A stretch of 64,000 nucleotides of DNA from Kineococcus endophyticus (GTDB lineage Bacteria > Actinomycetota > Actinomycetes > Actinomycetales > Kineococcaceae). Position numbers and translations under genes: made by a program. The stretch covers positions 142,387-206,386 of the forward strand of contig NZ_JBFNQN010000012.1 of assembly GCF_040796495.1 (NCBI RefSeq), in the 5' to 3' direction. Under the pieces are notes generated by a model. That model was not told where the DNA came from and did no database searches. It saw only the letters and a list, made by a program, of their open reading frames with translations. Of the stretch, positions 52,396 to 60,851 are shown piece by piece (the stretch's first letter is position 1; each line of letters opens with the position of its first letter).

Positions 52396-53655
52396 GTGTC
52401 CCGCACCGCGACCAGTTCCCGCACGGGTTTCGTCCTGGTCACCCTCACGCTCGGCCTGCTCGTCGCCGCCAGTTCGGCCCCGTCGCCGGTCTTCCCCGTC
52501 TACCAGGAGCTCTGGGGCGTCGGGCCGGCCGCGGTCACCGTCGTCTTCGCGGTCTACGCCGCCGTCCTGCTCGTCGCGCTGCTCACCGTCGGTTCGCTGT
52601 CGGACCACCTCGGGCGCCGGCCCGTGGTCCTCGCGGCCCTCGTCGGCGTGATCGCCTCGATGCTCGTCTTCTCCCAGGCGTCCGACGTCGCGACGCTCGT
52701 CGCCGGCCGTGCGCTGCAGGGCTTCTCGACGGGGACGGCGATCGGCGCCCTCGGTGCCTGGCTCCTGGACCTGGCCGGTCCGACCCGCGCCCCGCTGGCC
52801 CAGCTCGTCAACGGCGCGGCCCCGCCGGCCGGGCTCATGGCCGGCGGCCTCGGCGCGGGTGTGCTCGTCCAGTTCGGCCCCGCCCCGACCGAGCTCACCT
52901 ACCTCGTCCTCGCCGGCCTGCTGCTCCTCGCCCTCGTCGCGGTGGCGCTCACCCCGGACGTCGTCGGTCGCGCGCCCGGTGCCCTGCGCTCGTTGCGACC
53001 CGTCGTCCAGCTGCCCGCCTCCTCCCGCGGCGCGTTCACCGCCCACCTGCCCGGCTTCCTCGGCAGCTGGGGCCTCGGGGGTCTCTGCCTGGGACTCGGT
53101 CCGTCCGTCGTCGCCGGAGTGTTCGGCCTGCACAACCACGTCGTGGGCGGTCTGGTCGTCGCCTCCGTCGCCGGGGTCGGCGCCGTGACCGGCGTCCTCA
53201 CCCGTCACCAGGACCCCCGCCGCGTGATGACCCTCGGCATGGCGGGCCTCGTCGCCGGCCCGCTCGTCCTGGTCCTCGGCCTGACCCTGCTGTCCGTGCC
53301 GGTCTTCTTCGCCGGCGCCCTGCTCTCCGGCGTCGGCTTCGGCGCCGGGTTCCAGGGGGCCCTGCGCGGTGTCCTCGGCACGGCCCCCGCCCACGAGCGC
53401 GCCGGCGTCCTGGCCGCCGTGTACGTCGTCAGCTACCTGGCCTTCGGCCTGCCGGCGGTGGTCGCCGGCTTCCTCGCCCCGCACCTCGGGCTGCGCCCCG
53501 TCGTCGACGGGTACGTCGCGCTCGTCGTCGTCGCCGGGGTGGCCGGTCTGACCGCGAGCGTCCGCGCCGGCCGCCGCACGCCGCGCCACTCGGCGGCCGT
53601 GCCCGGTCAGCTGCGCCGCTCCCCGGAGGCCTGCCCCCTGCAGGAGCGCGCCTGA
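52396..53655 (+). CDS. MFS transporter
   Basis: A 419-aa major facilitator with 12 hydrophobic segments. The loop 2-3 motif is GSLSDHLGRRPVVLAALVG and TM4/5 carry GRALQGFSTGTAIGALGAW. A drug- or metabolite-efflux role is likely because of the divergent TetR repressor. The GTG at 52396 has AGGAG upstream. Substrate unknown. Confidence 0.9.
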   Translation: MSRTATSSRTGFVLVTLTLGLLVAASSAPSPVFPVYQELWGVGPAAVTVVFAVYAAVLLVALLTVGSLSDHLGRRPVVLAALVGVIASMLVFSQASDVATLVAGRALQGFSTGTAIGALGAWLLDLAGPTRAPLAQLVNGAAPPAGLMAGGLGAGVLVQFGPAPTELTYLVLAGLLLLALVAVALTPDVVGRAPGALRSLRPVVQLPASSRGAFTAHLPGFLGSWGLGGLCLGLGPSVVAGVFGLHNHVVGGLVVASVAGVGAVTGVLTRHQDPRRVMTLGMAGLVAGPLVLVLGLTLLSVPVFFAGALLSGVGFGAGFQGALRGVLGTAPAHERAGVLAAVYVVSYLAFGLPAVVAGFLAPHLGLRPVVDGYVALVVVAGVAGLTASVRAGRRTPRHSAAVPGQLRRSPEACPLQERA

Positions 53656-53656
53656 C

Positions 53657-53839
53657 CTACGGCTGGGAGCGGTGCACGACCAGCGCCGCGCCCGAGGCGA
53701 CGAGGACACCCACCACCGGCCACAGGACCCAGGCCGGTGGGGGTGTGCCGTCGAAGAACGAGGGCGTCAGCAGCACCAGCACCGCGCCCGACAGGGCGGT
53801 GGCGACGACGAGGAGAGCGGTGACGGTCGATCGCTGCAC
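53657..53839 (-). CDS. Hypothetical two-helix membrane protein
   Basis: A 60-aa protein with two hydrophobic segments (VTALLVVATALSGAVLVLLT and WVLWPVVGVLVASGAALVVH). The GTG at 53839 follows TACCGT by seven bases on its strand, which supports a real leaderless gene. It is convergent with the MFS gene, whose stop ends one base away. No family recognised. Confidence 0.6.
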   Translation of the reverse strand: MQRSTVTALLVVATALSGAVLVLLTPSFFDGTPPPAWVLWPVVGVLVASGAALVVHRSQP

Positions 53840-53896
53840 CCCCGCCACGGTAGGGGCCCGGTCAAGGGCGGAGCGGTCCCTGCCGATCACCACGGC

Positions 53897-54139
53897 ATGA
53901 CCCTCCGCCCCGGTCAGCGCGTCGCCTTCAGCGGCCACTTCCTGTCCGCCCGTGCCGACCTGGAGGCCCGCGCGCGCCGGGCCGGCCTGCGCGTCGACGA
54001 CGCCGTCACCGAGGGGACCGACGTCCTCGTCGCCAACGACGCGGGCTCCGGCGAGCCCGCGGTCCGCGCAGCACTGGTCCTCGGCGTCCGGCTCCTCGAC
54101 GAGTACACGTTCGAGGAGCACGTCTCCCTGGTCGCCTGA
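53897..54139 (+). CDS. Stand-alone BRCT-like domain protein
   Basis: An 80-aa protein consisting of a single BRCT-like module: [20 protein letters not shown], then [20 protein letters not shown] and [19 protein letters not shown]. It resembles the BRCT domain of NAD-dependent DNA ligase and of DnaQ-like exonucleases, here without a partner domain. It may bind DNA ends or another repair protein. No repair gene is adjacent. Confidence 0.75.
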   Translation: MTLRPGQRVAFSGHFLSARADLEARARRAGLRVDDAVTEGTDVLVANDAGSGEPAVRAALVLGVRLLDEYTFEEHVSLVA

Positions 54140-54255
54140 CCGGGGGATCTCACGCACCGGAAACACCCTGGGAATGCGCAGGTGATCTGGATCTGGTTGC
54201 CTTCCCCGGTCCACTCCGTCGACGACGACGGCGACGACCGAGGAGAGGAAGCTGC

Positions 54256-55743
54256 ATGTCAGTCGACGACCGGGGGAGCGGAGCGGGGCAGGCGACCGCC
54301 CAGCGCGACTTCTCCCACGAGGACGGCGGGCTCCACAAGAGCCTGAAGAACCGCCAGCTCCAGATGATCGCCATCGGCGGGGCGATCGGCACGGGCCTCT
54401 TCCTCGGCGCGGGCGGGCGCCTGGCCAACGCGGGCCCCGGGCTCTTCATCGTCTACGGGATCTGCGGCTTCTTCGTCTTCCTCATGCTGCGCGCCCTCGG
54501 CGAGCTCGTCCTGCACCGGCCCTCGTCCGGCTCCTTCGTCTCCTACGCCCGCGAGTTCTACGGCGAGAAGGCCGCCTTCGTCGCAGGCTGGATGTACTGG
54601 TTCAACTGGGCCATGACGGCGATCGTGGACATCACGGCGATCGCCCTCTACCTGCACTACTGGAGCGCCTTCAGTTCCGCGCCGCAGTGGCTGCTGGCGC
54701 TCGCCGCCCTCGTGGTGGTCCTGGCCCTCAACCTCGTCTCGGTGAAGATCTTCGGCGAGATGGAGTTCTGGTTCGCGCTCATCAAGGTCGTCGCCCTGAC
54801 GGCCTTCCTGCTGATCGGCATCGTCTTCCTCGCCGGCCGCTTCCCGATCGAGGGCAAGCCGACGGGGCTGAGCGTCATCAGCGACAACGGCGGCTGGTTC
54901 CCCACCGGGGCCGTCCCGCTCGTCGTCGTCATCTCCGGCGTCGTCTTCGCCTACGCGGCCGTCGAGCTCGTCGGTACCGCCGCGGGGGAGACCGAGAACC
55001 CCGAGAAGATCATGCCGCGGGCGATCAACACCGTGATCATCCGCATCGTCGTCTTCTACTGCGGTTCGCTCATCCTGCTGGCCCTGCTGCTGCCCTACAC
55101 GGCCTTCAGCGCCGACGAGAGCCCCTTCGTCACCTTCTTCTCCAGGCTCGGCGTCCCCGGCGCGGGCGACATCATGAACTTCGTCGTGCTGACGTCGGCC
55201 CTGTCGAGCCTGAACGCCGGGCTCTACTCCACCGGCCGCATCGTCCGCTCCATGGCGATGAACGGCTCCGCCCCCAAGTTCGCGGCCAAGCTCAACAAGG
55301 GCGGCGTCCCCTTCGGCGGCATCGCCATCACCGGCGTCGTCGCCGTCCTCGGCGTCGTCCTCAACTACCTCGCCCCCGGCCGCGCCTTCGAGATCGTCCT
55401 CAACGCCTCCGCGCTGGGCATCATCGCCAGCTGGGGCACGATCGTGCTCTGCCAGATGCGGCTGCACGCGTGGTCGAAGAAGGGCATCGTGCAGCGCCCG
55501 CACTACCGGCTGTTCGGCGCCCCGTTCACGGGCTACCTCGTCCTGGCCTTCCTCGTCGCGGTCCTCGCGATCATGGCCTACGACCCTGACAGCCGTCCCA
55601 CGGTCCTGGCCCTCGTGGTGATCGTCCCGCTGCTGGTGCTCGGCTGGTTCGCCGTCCGCAAGCGGGTCCTGGCCGCCGCCGAGGAGCGCATGGGCTACAC
55701 CGGCGAGTTCCCGGTCAAGGCGGACCGCCGCCCGCGCGACTAG
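54256..55743 (+). CDS. Amino-acid permease (AAT family)
   Basis: A 495-aa APC/AAT permease: [80 protein letters not shown] and [20 protein letters not shown]. This is the CycA/AnsP/GabP type; D-serine/glycine, asparagine or GABA are possible substrates, and sequence alone does not choose. ATG 54256 follows GAGGAG and a purine-rich stretch. It is preceded by a 116-bp region with no clear operator. Confidence 0.92.
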   Translation: MSVDDRGSGAGQATAQRDFSHEDGGLHKSLKNRQLQMIAIGGAIGTGLFLGAGGRLANAGPGLFIVYGICGFFVFLMLRALGELVLHRPSSGSFVSYAREFYGEKAAFVAGWMYWFNWAMTAIVDITAIALYLHYWSAFSSAPQWLLALAALVVVLALNLVSVKIFGEMEFWFALIKVVALTAFLLIGIVFLAGRFPIEGKPTGLSVISDNGGWFPTGAVPLVVVISGVVFAYAAVELVGTAAGETENPEKIMPRAINTVIIRIVVFYCGSLILLALLLPYTAFSADESPFVTFFSRLGVPGAGDIMNFVVLTSALSSLNAGLYSTGRIVRSMAMNGSAPKFAAKLNKGGVPFGGIAITGVVAVLGVVLNYLAPGRAFEIVLNASALGIIASWGTIVLCQMRLHAWSKKGIVQRPHYRLFGAPFTGYLVLAFLVAVLAIMAYDPDSRPTVLALVVIVPLLVLGWFAVRKRVLAAAEERMGYTGEFPVKADRRPRD

Positions 55744-55764
55744 ACCGGTACCGGGTCCGCAATC

Positions 55765-55822
55765 CGGCAGGACGCCGTCGCCCCCTTCGTCCTAGGGTGG
55801 AGGGGACGGCGGCGTCCTGCCG
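55765..55822. terminator. Long imperfect hairpin with a promoter-like loop
   Basis: Arms 55765-55784 and 55803-55822 pair with two mismatches. The loop holds TAGGGT (55793-55798), a good -10, so the element may end the permease transcript while the MFS transcript starts within it at about 55805. Confidence 0.5.
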
Positions 55823-55884
55823 CGTCGAGCCCCGCCCGGCGCTGTGCGAGGCACCCCGCGACTGCCCCCGAGGACCTCCCGCGC

Positions 55885-57159
55885 ATGTCCGCGCTCCAGA
55901 CCGCGCCCACCACCCGTCGCCCCTCGACCGTCGGCCTCGTCGTCCTGCTCGGCGCCATGGCCGCCCTCGGCGCCGTGACGATCGACCTCTACCTGCCGTC
56001 GCTGCCGGAGGTCGCCGAGGACCTCGGGACGACCCACGCGCGCACCCAGCTGACGATCACCGGCGTCCTCGTGGGCTCCGCGCTCGGCCAGCTCGTCGTC
56101 GGCCCGCTCTCGGACGCCTTCGGACGCCGTCGGCCCGCGATGGTCGGGTTCGGCGTCTACGTCGTCGCCAGCGCCCTGTGCGCGGTGGCGCCGAACCTGC
56201 CCACGCTCGTCGCGTTCCGCGTGCTGTCCGGCGTCGGCGCCTCGGCCGGGGCCGTCATCGGCATGGCCGTCATCCGCGACCTCTTCACCGGCCCTGCGGC
56301 GGCGCGCCTGCAGTCCCGGCTGGTGCTCGTCATCGGCGTCGCCCCCCTCTTCGCCCCGACGGTCGGCGGGTTCATCGCGAACCACACGGGCTGGCGGCCG
56401 GTCCTCGGCCTGCTCGTCCTCGCCGGTGCCGGCGTGCTCATCGCCGTCTGGCGCTCGCTGCCGGAGACGCGCCGCGAATTGTGCGACTCCGCCGCCCAGG
56501 CCCGCGCCGAGGTCGAGGCCGCGCCGATCGTCCCCGAGCGCGCGCGCCGCGTGCTGCGGACCTTCGCCGGGTACCGCGAGCTCGTCCGCGACCCGCGCTT
56601 CCTCGCCCTGGCCGCCATGCCCGGTCTCGCGCTCGCGACGATCATGTCCTACGTCTCGACGTCGGTCTTCGTCCTCCAGGACGGCTTCGGCCTCACCGGC
56701 ACCGGTTTCGCCGTGTTCTTCGCCCTCAACGGGACCGCCCTCATCGGCGGCACCCAGCTCAACGCGGCCCTCGTCGAACGCTTCGGCTCGCCCCGCCTCC
56801 TGCGGGTGGGCGTGGCCGGTGCGTTCGTCTTCGGCGTGGCCCTGACCGTCTCCCTGCTGTCCGGGACCGACCGTCTCGTGCTCTTCGCCGCCCCGCTCTA
56901 CCTCCTCCTGCTGAGCCTGGGCCTGATCATGCCCAACGCCGTCGTGCTCGCCCTCGAGCCCTACGGCGACAGCGCCGGAGCGGCCGCCGCCCTCGTCACG
57001 GCCCTGCAGTCGGGGGTGGGCGGCCTCGTCGGCGTCCTCGTCGGCCTGCTCGGCGGCGACGCGCACGCCATGGCGTTCGTCGTCCTCGGCGCCGTCCTGA
57101 TCAACGTCGCCCTCCTGGCCTCGGTGTGGCGGAGGATCCGTCCTACTGTGAGGTCATGA
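55885..57159 (+). CDS. Bcr/CflA-type multidrug efflux MFS transporter
   Basis: A 424-aa MFS protein. The N-terminus has AALGAVTIDLYLPSLPEVAE, typical of Bcr/CflA, followed by GQLVVGPLSDAFGRRRPAMV and FRVLSGVGASAGAVIGMAVI. Twelve helices are expected. It would export drugs or metabolites by proton antiport. Its stop overlaps the next ATG (ATGA), linking it to the M13 peptidase, though the peptidase also has its own -10 candidate. Confidence 0.92.
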   Translation: MSALQTAPTTRRPSTVGLVVLLGAMAALGAVTIDLYLPSLPEVAEDLGTTHARTQLTITGVLVGSALGQLVVGPLSDAFGRRRPAMVGFGVYVVASALCAVAPNLPTLVAFRVLSGVGASAGAVIGMAVIRDLFTGPAAARLQSRLVLVIGVAPLFAPTVGGFIANHTGWRPVLGLLVLAGAGVLIAVWRSLPETRRELCDSAAQARAEVEAAPIVPERARRVLRTFAGYRELVRDPRFLALAAMPGLALATIMSYVSTSVFVLQDGFGLTGTGFAVFFALNGTALIGGTQLNAALVERFGSPRLLRVGVAGAFVFGVALTVSLLSGTDRLVLFAAPLYLLLLSLGLIMPNAVVLALEPYGDSAGAAAALVTALQSGVGGLVGVLVGLLGGDAHAMAFVVLGAVLINVALLASVWRRIRPTVRS

Positions 57160-59135
57160 CCTCGATCACGGACGCCCAGCCCGCGGGCAGCGACGTCGAC
57201 CCGTCGGTCCGCCCTCAGGACGACCTCTTCCGGCACGTCAACGGCCGCTGGCTCGCGACGACGGAGATCCCCGACGACCGCGCCGTCGACGGGGCCTTCA
57301 TCCGCCTGCGCGACCAGTCCGAGGCCGAGTGCCGCACCATCGTCGAGTCCGCCGCCGAGGCCGCGGCCACCGGCGAGGCGGCGCCCGGCACGGTCCGCCA
57401 GAAGATCGGTGACCTGTTCGCCAGCTTCATGGACACCGACCGCATCGAGGCCCTCGGCGCGACCCCGCTCGACCCCGAGCTCGCCGCCGTCGACGCCGTC
57501 ACCGACCACGCCGGCCTCGTCCGCCAGGTCGGCGCCTTCGAGCGCTCCGGCGTCGGCGGGCCCTTCGCCTACTGGGTCGACACCGACAACGCCAAGTCCG
57601 ACGAGTACGTCGTCTACCTCACCCAGTCCGGCCTCGGCCTGCCCGACGAGTCGTACTACCGCGAGGAGCAGTACGCCCCGATCCGCGAGGCCTACCGCGG
57701 CCACGTCGAGCGCATCCTCACCCTCGGGCACCGTCCCGACCCCGCCGGTGCGGCGCAGCGCATCCTCGACCTGGAGACGGCGCTCGCGGCCCACCACTGG
57801 GACCGCGTGAAGAACCGCGACGCGAACGCCACCTACAACAAGGTGGACCGCGCGGGCCTGGACGCGCTGCTGCCCGGGATCGACCTGGCGGCCTGGCTGG
57901 ACGCCGCCGAGCTGCCGGACTCCGCCTTCGCCCAGGTCGTCGTCCGCCAGCCCAGCTACCTCACGGGCATGGCCGAGGTCCTGCTGGCGACGCCGGTGGA
58001 GACGTGGAAGGACTGGCTCGGCTGGCGCGTCCTGCACCAGGCCGCCGTGTTCCTGTCCCAGGACTTCGTCGAGGAGAACTTCGCCTTCTACGGCACGACG
58101 CTGACCGGCGCGCCCCAGCTGCGCGAGCGGTGGAAGCGCGGGGTGGGCCTGGTCGAGGGCAACCTCGGGGAGGCCCTGGGCGAGCTCTACGTCGCCGAGC
58201 ACTTCCCGCCGGCCGCCAAGGCGCGCATGCAGGAGCTCGTGGCCAACCTCGTCGAGGCGTACCGGCAGGACATCGAGGCCCTCGACTGGATGACGCGGGA
58301 GACCAAGGACCGGGCGCTGGAGAAGCTCGGCCAGTTCACGCCCAAGATCGGCCACCCCGACCGCTGGCGGGACTACTCCGCGCTGACGATCGACCGGAGC
58401 GACTTGCTCGGCAACGTCCGCCGCGCGTTCGCCTTCGAGGTGGACCGCGAGCTGGCCAAGCTCGGCGCGCCCGTGGACCGCAGCGAGTGGTTCATGACGC
58501 CCCAGACGGTCAACGCCTACTACAACCCGGGGATGAACGAGATCGTCTTCCCCGCGGCGATCCTGCGGCCGCCCTTCTTCTCCCTCGACGCCGACGACGC
58601 GGAGAACTACGGCGGCATCGGCGCGGTCATCGGTCACGAGATCGGTCACGGCTTCGACGACCAGGGCTCGAAGTACGACGGTCTGGGCAACCTCAACGAC
58701 TGGTGGACCGACGCCGACCGCACCGAGTTCGGCCAGCGCACCCAGGCCCTGATCGACCAGTACGACGCCCTCGAGCCTCCGGAGACGCCGGGCAAGAAGG
58801 TCAACGGGTCGCTCACCGTCGGCGAGAACATCGGCGACCTCGGCGGACTCACGATCGCGCACAAGGCGTACGAGATCGCCCTCGGCGGCGAGGAGGCCCC
58901 GGTCGTCGACGGCCTGACGGGTAGCCAGCGCCTGTTCTTCGGCTGGGCCAAGGTGTGGTGCGGCAAGGTCCGTCCCGCCGAGGTCGAGCGCCGGCTCGCG
59001 ATCGACCCGCACTCCCCGCCGGAGTTCCGCTGCAACGCGGTCGTGCGCAACCTCGTCGAGTTCCACGACGCGTTCGGCACCCAGCCCGGCGACGGGCTGT
59101 GGCTGGACCCGGCTGACCGCGTCCGGATCTGGTGA
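57156..59135 (+). CDS. M13-family (neprilysin-like) zinc metallopeptidase
   Basis: A 659-aa peptidase of full length. The zinc motif HEIGH is at 494-498 (VIGHEIGHGFDDQGS), and the third ligand E557 is in GENIGDLGGL with D561 (ExxxD). NAYYNPGMNEIVFPA and the C-terminal AKVWCGKVRPAEVERRL are typical. There is no signal peptide, so it is probably cytoplasmic and degrades peptides, as bacterial PepO does. TACTGT ends six bases before the ATG, an internal leaderless promoter in addition to coupling with the MFS gene. Confidence 0.95.
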   Translation: MTSITDAQPAGSDVDPSVRPQDDLFRHVNGRWLATTEIPDDRAVDGAFIRLRDQSEAECRTIVESAAEAAATGEAAPGTVRQKIGDLFASFMDTDRIEALGATPLDPELAAVDAVTDHAGLVRQVGAFERSGVGGPFAYWVDTDNAKSDEYVVYLTQSGLGLPDESYYREEQYAPIREAYRGHVERILTLGHRPDPAGAAQRILDLETALAAHHWDRVKNRDANATYNKVDRAGLDALLPGIDLAAWLDAAELPDSAFAQVVVRQPSYLTGMAEVLLATPVETWKDWLGWRVLHQAAVFLSQDFVEENFAFYGTTLTGAPQLRERWKRGVGLVEGNLGEALGELYVAEHFPPAAKARMQELVANLVEAYRQDIEALDWMTRETKDRALEKLGQFTPKIGHPDRWRDYSALTIDRSDLLGNVRRAFAFEVDRELAKLGAPVDRSEWFMTPQTVNAYYNPGMNEIVFPAAILRPPFFSLDADDAENYGGIGAVIGHEIGHGFDDQGSKYDGLGNLNDWWTDADRTEFGQRTQALIDQYDALEPPETPGKKVNGSLTVGENIGDLGGLTIAHKAYEIALGGEEAPVVDGLTGSQRLFFGWAKVWCGKVRPAEVERRLAIDPHSPPEFRCNAVVRNLVEFHDAFGTQPGDGLWLDPADRVRIW

Positions 59136-59139
59136 CCGG

Positions 59140-60720
59140 CTAGTCCGCGAGCGCGACCTGGTCGCGGCCGCCGCCCTTGGCCTCGTACAGGGCGCGGTCG
59201 GCCGCGAGCAGGAGCTCGTCGGGCGTCGTGCCGTGCGCGGGGGCGGTGGCGACCCCGGCGCTGATCGTGATGCGCAGCGACTCGATCCCCACCCGCACCC
59301 CCGCGCAGGCCGCCCGCAGCACCTCCGCGCGGACGCGGGCGGCGTCGGTGTCGAGGTGGGGCAGCAGGACGACGAACTCCTCCCCGCCGTAGCGGACGAC
59401 GTCCTCGGGGCGCGCGTGCGCACCGAGCGCGCGGGCCACCTCGACGAGGACGTCGTCGCCGACGGCGTGCCCGTGGGCGTCGTTGATGGCCTTGAAGTGG
59501 TCGACGTCGAGGAGCACGAGGGAGAGCGGGTGCCCCGCCTCCGCCGCCGTCGCCAGCCGGGCCGAGAGGTCGTCGACGAACCGCCGCCGGTTCCGCAGCC
59601 CCGTCAGCGGGTCGCGGGAGGCCTCCTCGGCGAGGTCGGCCTGCAGCCGCTCGATCGTGGCCACCTGCGCACGGAGGCGGTCGTTGGCCCGTTCCAGCGC
59701 CTGCGCGGCGCGGTACCGGTCGGTGACGTCCCGGGCGACGACGACGCGGCCCAGGGGGTGCCCGTGGTCGTCGCGGATCCACCGGGTGCGGACGTCGAGG
59801 TGGCCGCCGCCGGACAGCCGCACGACCGTCTCACCCTCGCCGGCGGCGACGGCCTCGGCGACGGCCGCCTCCACCAGGTCGGCGAAGGGGCGGCCGACGA
59901 CGGTGTCGCGCGGCCCGGCCCCCGCCCCCAGGACGGCCATCCCGGCGGGGTTGACGTCGACGAGCCGCTCGCGCGCGTCGACGTCGAAGACGGCGTCGGT
60001 GACCGTCTCGACGACGAGCGAGCGCGCGACCGGGACGAGCCGCAGCAGGTCCTGCTGCAGCACCGCGTAGGCGAACAGGACGCCGGTGACGGCGAACGCG
60101 AGGGGTGTGATGTCGACGGCCAGCGCGACGCCCGGGAGCACGACGGCGAGGTTGCACAGGAACGGGACGAGGATCGCGACGAGCATCGTCGTGGCCTGCC
60201 GTCGCTGCAGCCCCCGGCTGCTGCGGCGCAGCGTCCAGATCGTCGAGGCGGCCGTGAGGATCACGGCGTAGCTGTAGAACGCGTTGACCCAGAAGAGGGG
60301 CCCGGCGGTGACGACCCGTCGGACGGGGTCGCCGACGTGCTCGACCGTCGCGTGGAACAGGTGCAGGTGGGGGTCCAGGGCCAGGAGGACCAGGAGCAGG
60401 GCGGGCTCGACGCTGAAGGCCAGCACGCGCCGCGCCCGCAGGGTCCGGCCGCTGACGGCGTCCACGAACAGCCGCAGCGAGAGGACGCACCCCCCGACGC
60501 CGAGGAACTGCGGGAAGACCGTGAGGTCCAGCCACCGGGCCGGCAGGTCGGCGTTCTGCAGCACGACGGAGACGCCCCACAGGCTGACCGAGGCCAGCGC
60601 CGCCGTCAGGGGGAGGGCGGCGGGCGTCTCGCGACGGCGACGGAACGTCAGGACACCCGTGGTCATCGTGATCGCCACGGCCACGGCGATGAGCTGCGCG
60701 AGCGGTGCCACCGACGCCAT
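59140..60720 (-). CDS. Membrane-bound PAS-GGDEF diguanylate cyclase
   Basis: A 526-aa protein. Residues 1-235 contain seven hydrophobic helices of the histidine-kinase N-terminal 7TM type, about 235-345 a PAS domain (VTDAVFDVDARERLVDVNPA), and about 360-526 a GGDEF domain with an active-looking signature RYGGEEFVVLL and DPLTGLRNRRRF. It should synthesise c-di-GMP. The allosteric RxxD is not obvious. It is convergent with the peptidase gene, four bases apart. Confidence 0.9.
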   Translation of the reverse strand: MASVAPLAQLIAVAVAITMTTGVLTFRRRRETPAALPLTAALASVSLWGVSVVLQNADLPARWLDLTVFPQFLGVGGCVLSLRLFVDAVSGRTLRARRVLAFSVEPALLLVLLALDPHLHLFHATVEHVGDPVRRVVTAGPLFWVNAFYSYAVILTAASTIWTLRRSSRGLQRRQATTMLVAILVPFLCNLAVVLPGVALAVDITPLAFAVTGVLFAYAVLQQDLLRLVPVARSLVVETVTDAVFDVDARERLVDVNPAGMAVLGAGAGPRDTVVGRPFADLVEAAVAEAVAAGEGETVVRLSGGGHLDVRTRWIRDDHGHPLGRVVVARDVTDRYRAAQALERANDRLRAQVATIERLQADLAEEASRDPLTGLRNRRRFVDDLSARLATAAEAGHPLSLVLLDVDHFKAINDAHGHAVGDDVLVEVARALGAHARPEDVVRYGGEEFVVLLPHLDTDAARVRAEVLRAACAGVRVGIESLRITISAGVATAPAHGTTPDELLLAADRALYEAKGGGRDQVALAD

Positions 60721-60851
60721 CGACGTCCTCGCCCCCCGGTCCTCCGGCCGGCCGCGGTGGCCGGTGCCTCCAGCCTGACATCGACGTCCGACGGACGGGA
60801 GGACATGGGCCGACCGGGCGTCCCCGGACCAGCCCCGCCGCCCTCACACCG

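Noticed and set aside
56961..59423. 820-aa minus-strand frame across the M13 peptidase
   Set aside because: Antisense shadow; the plus strand has HEIGH and ENIGD motifs in the right order.
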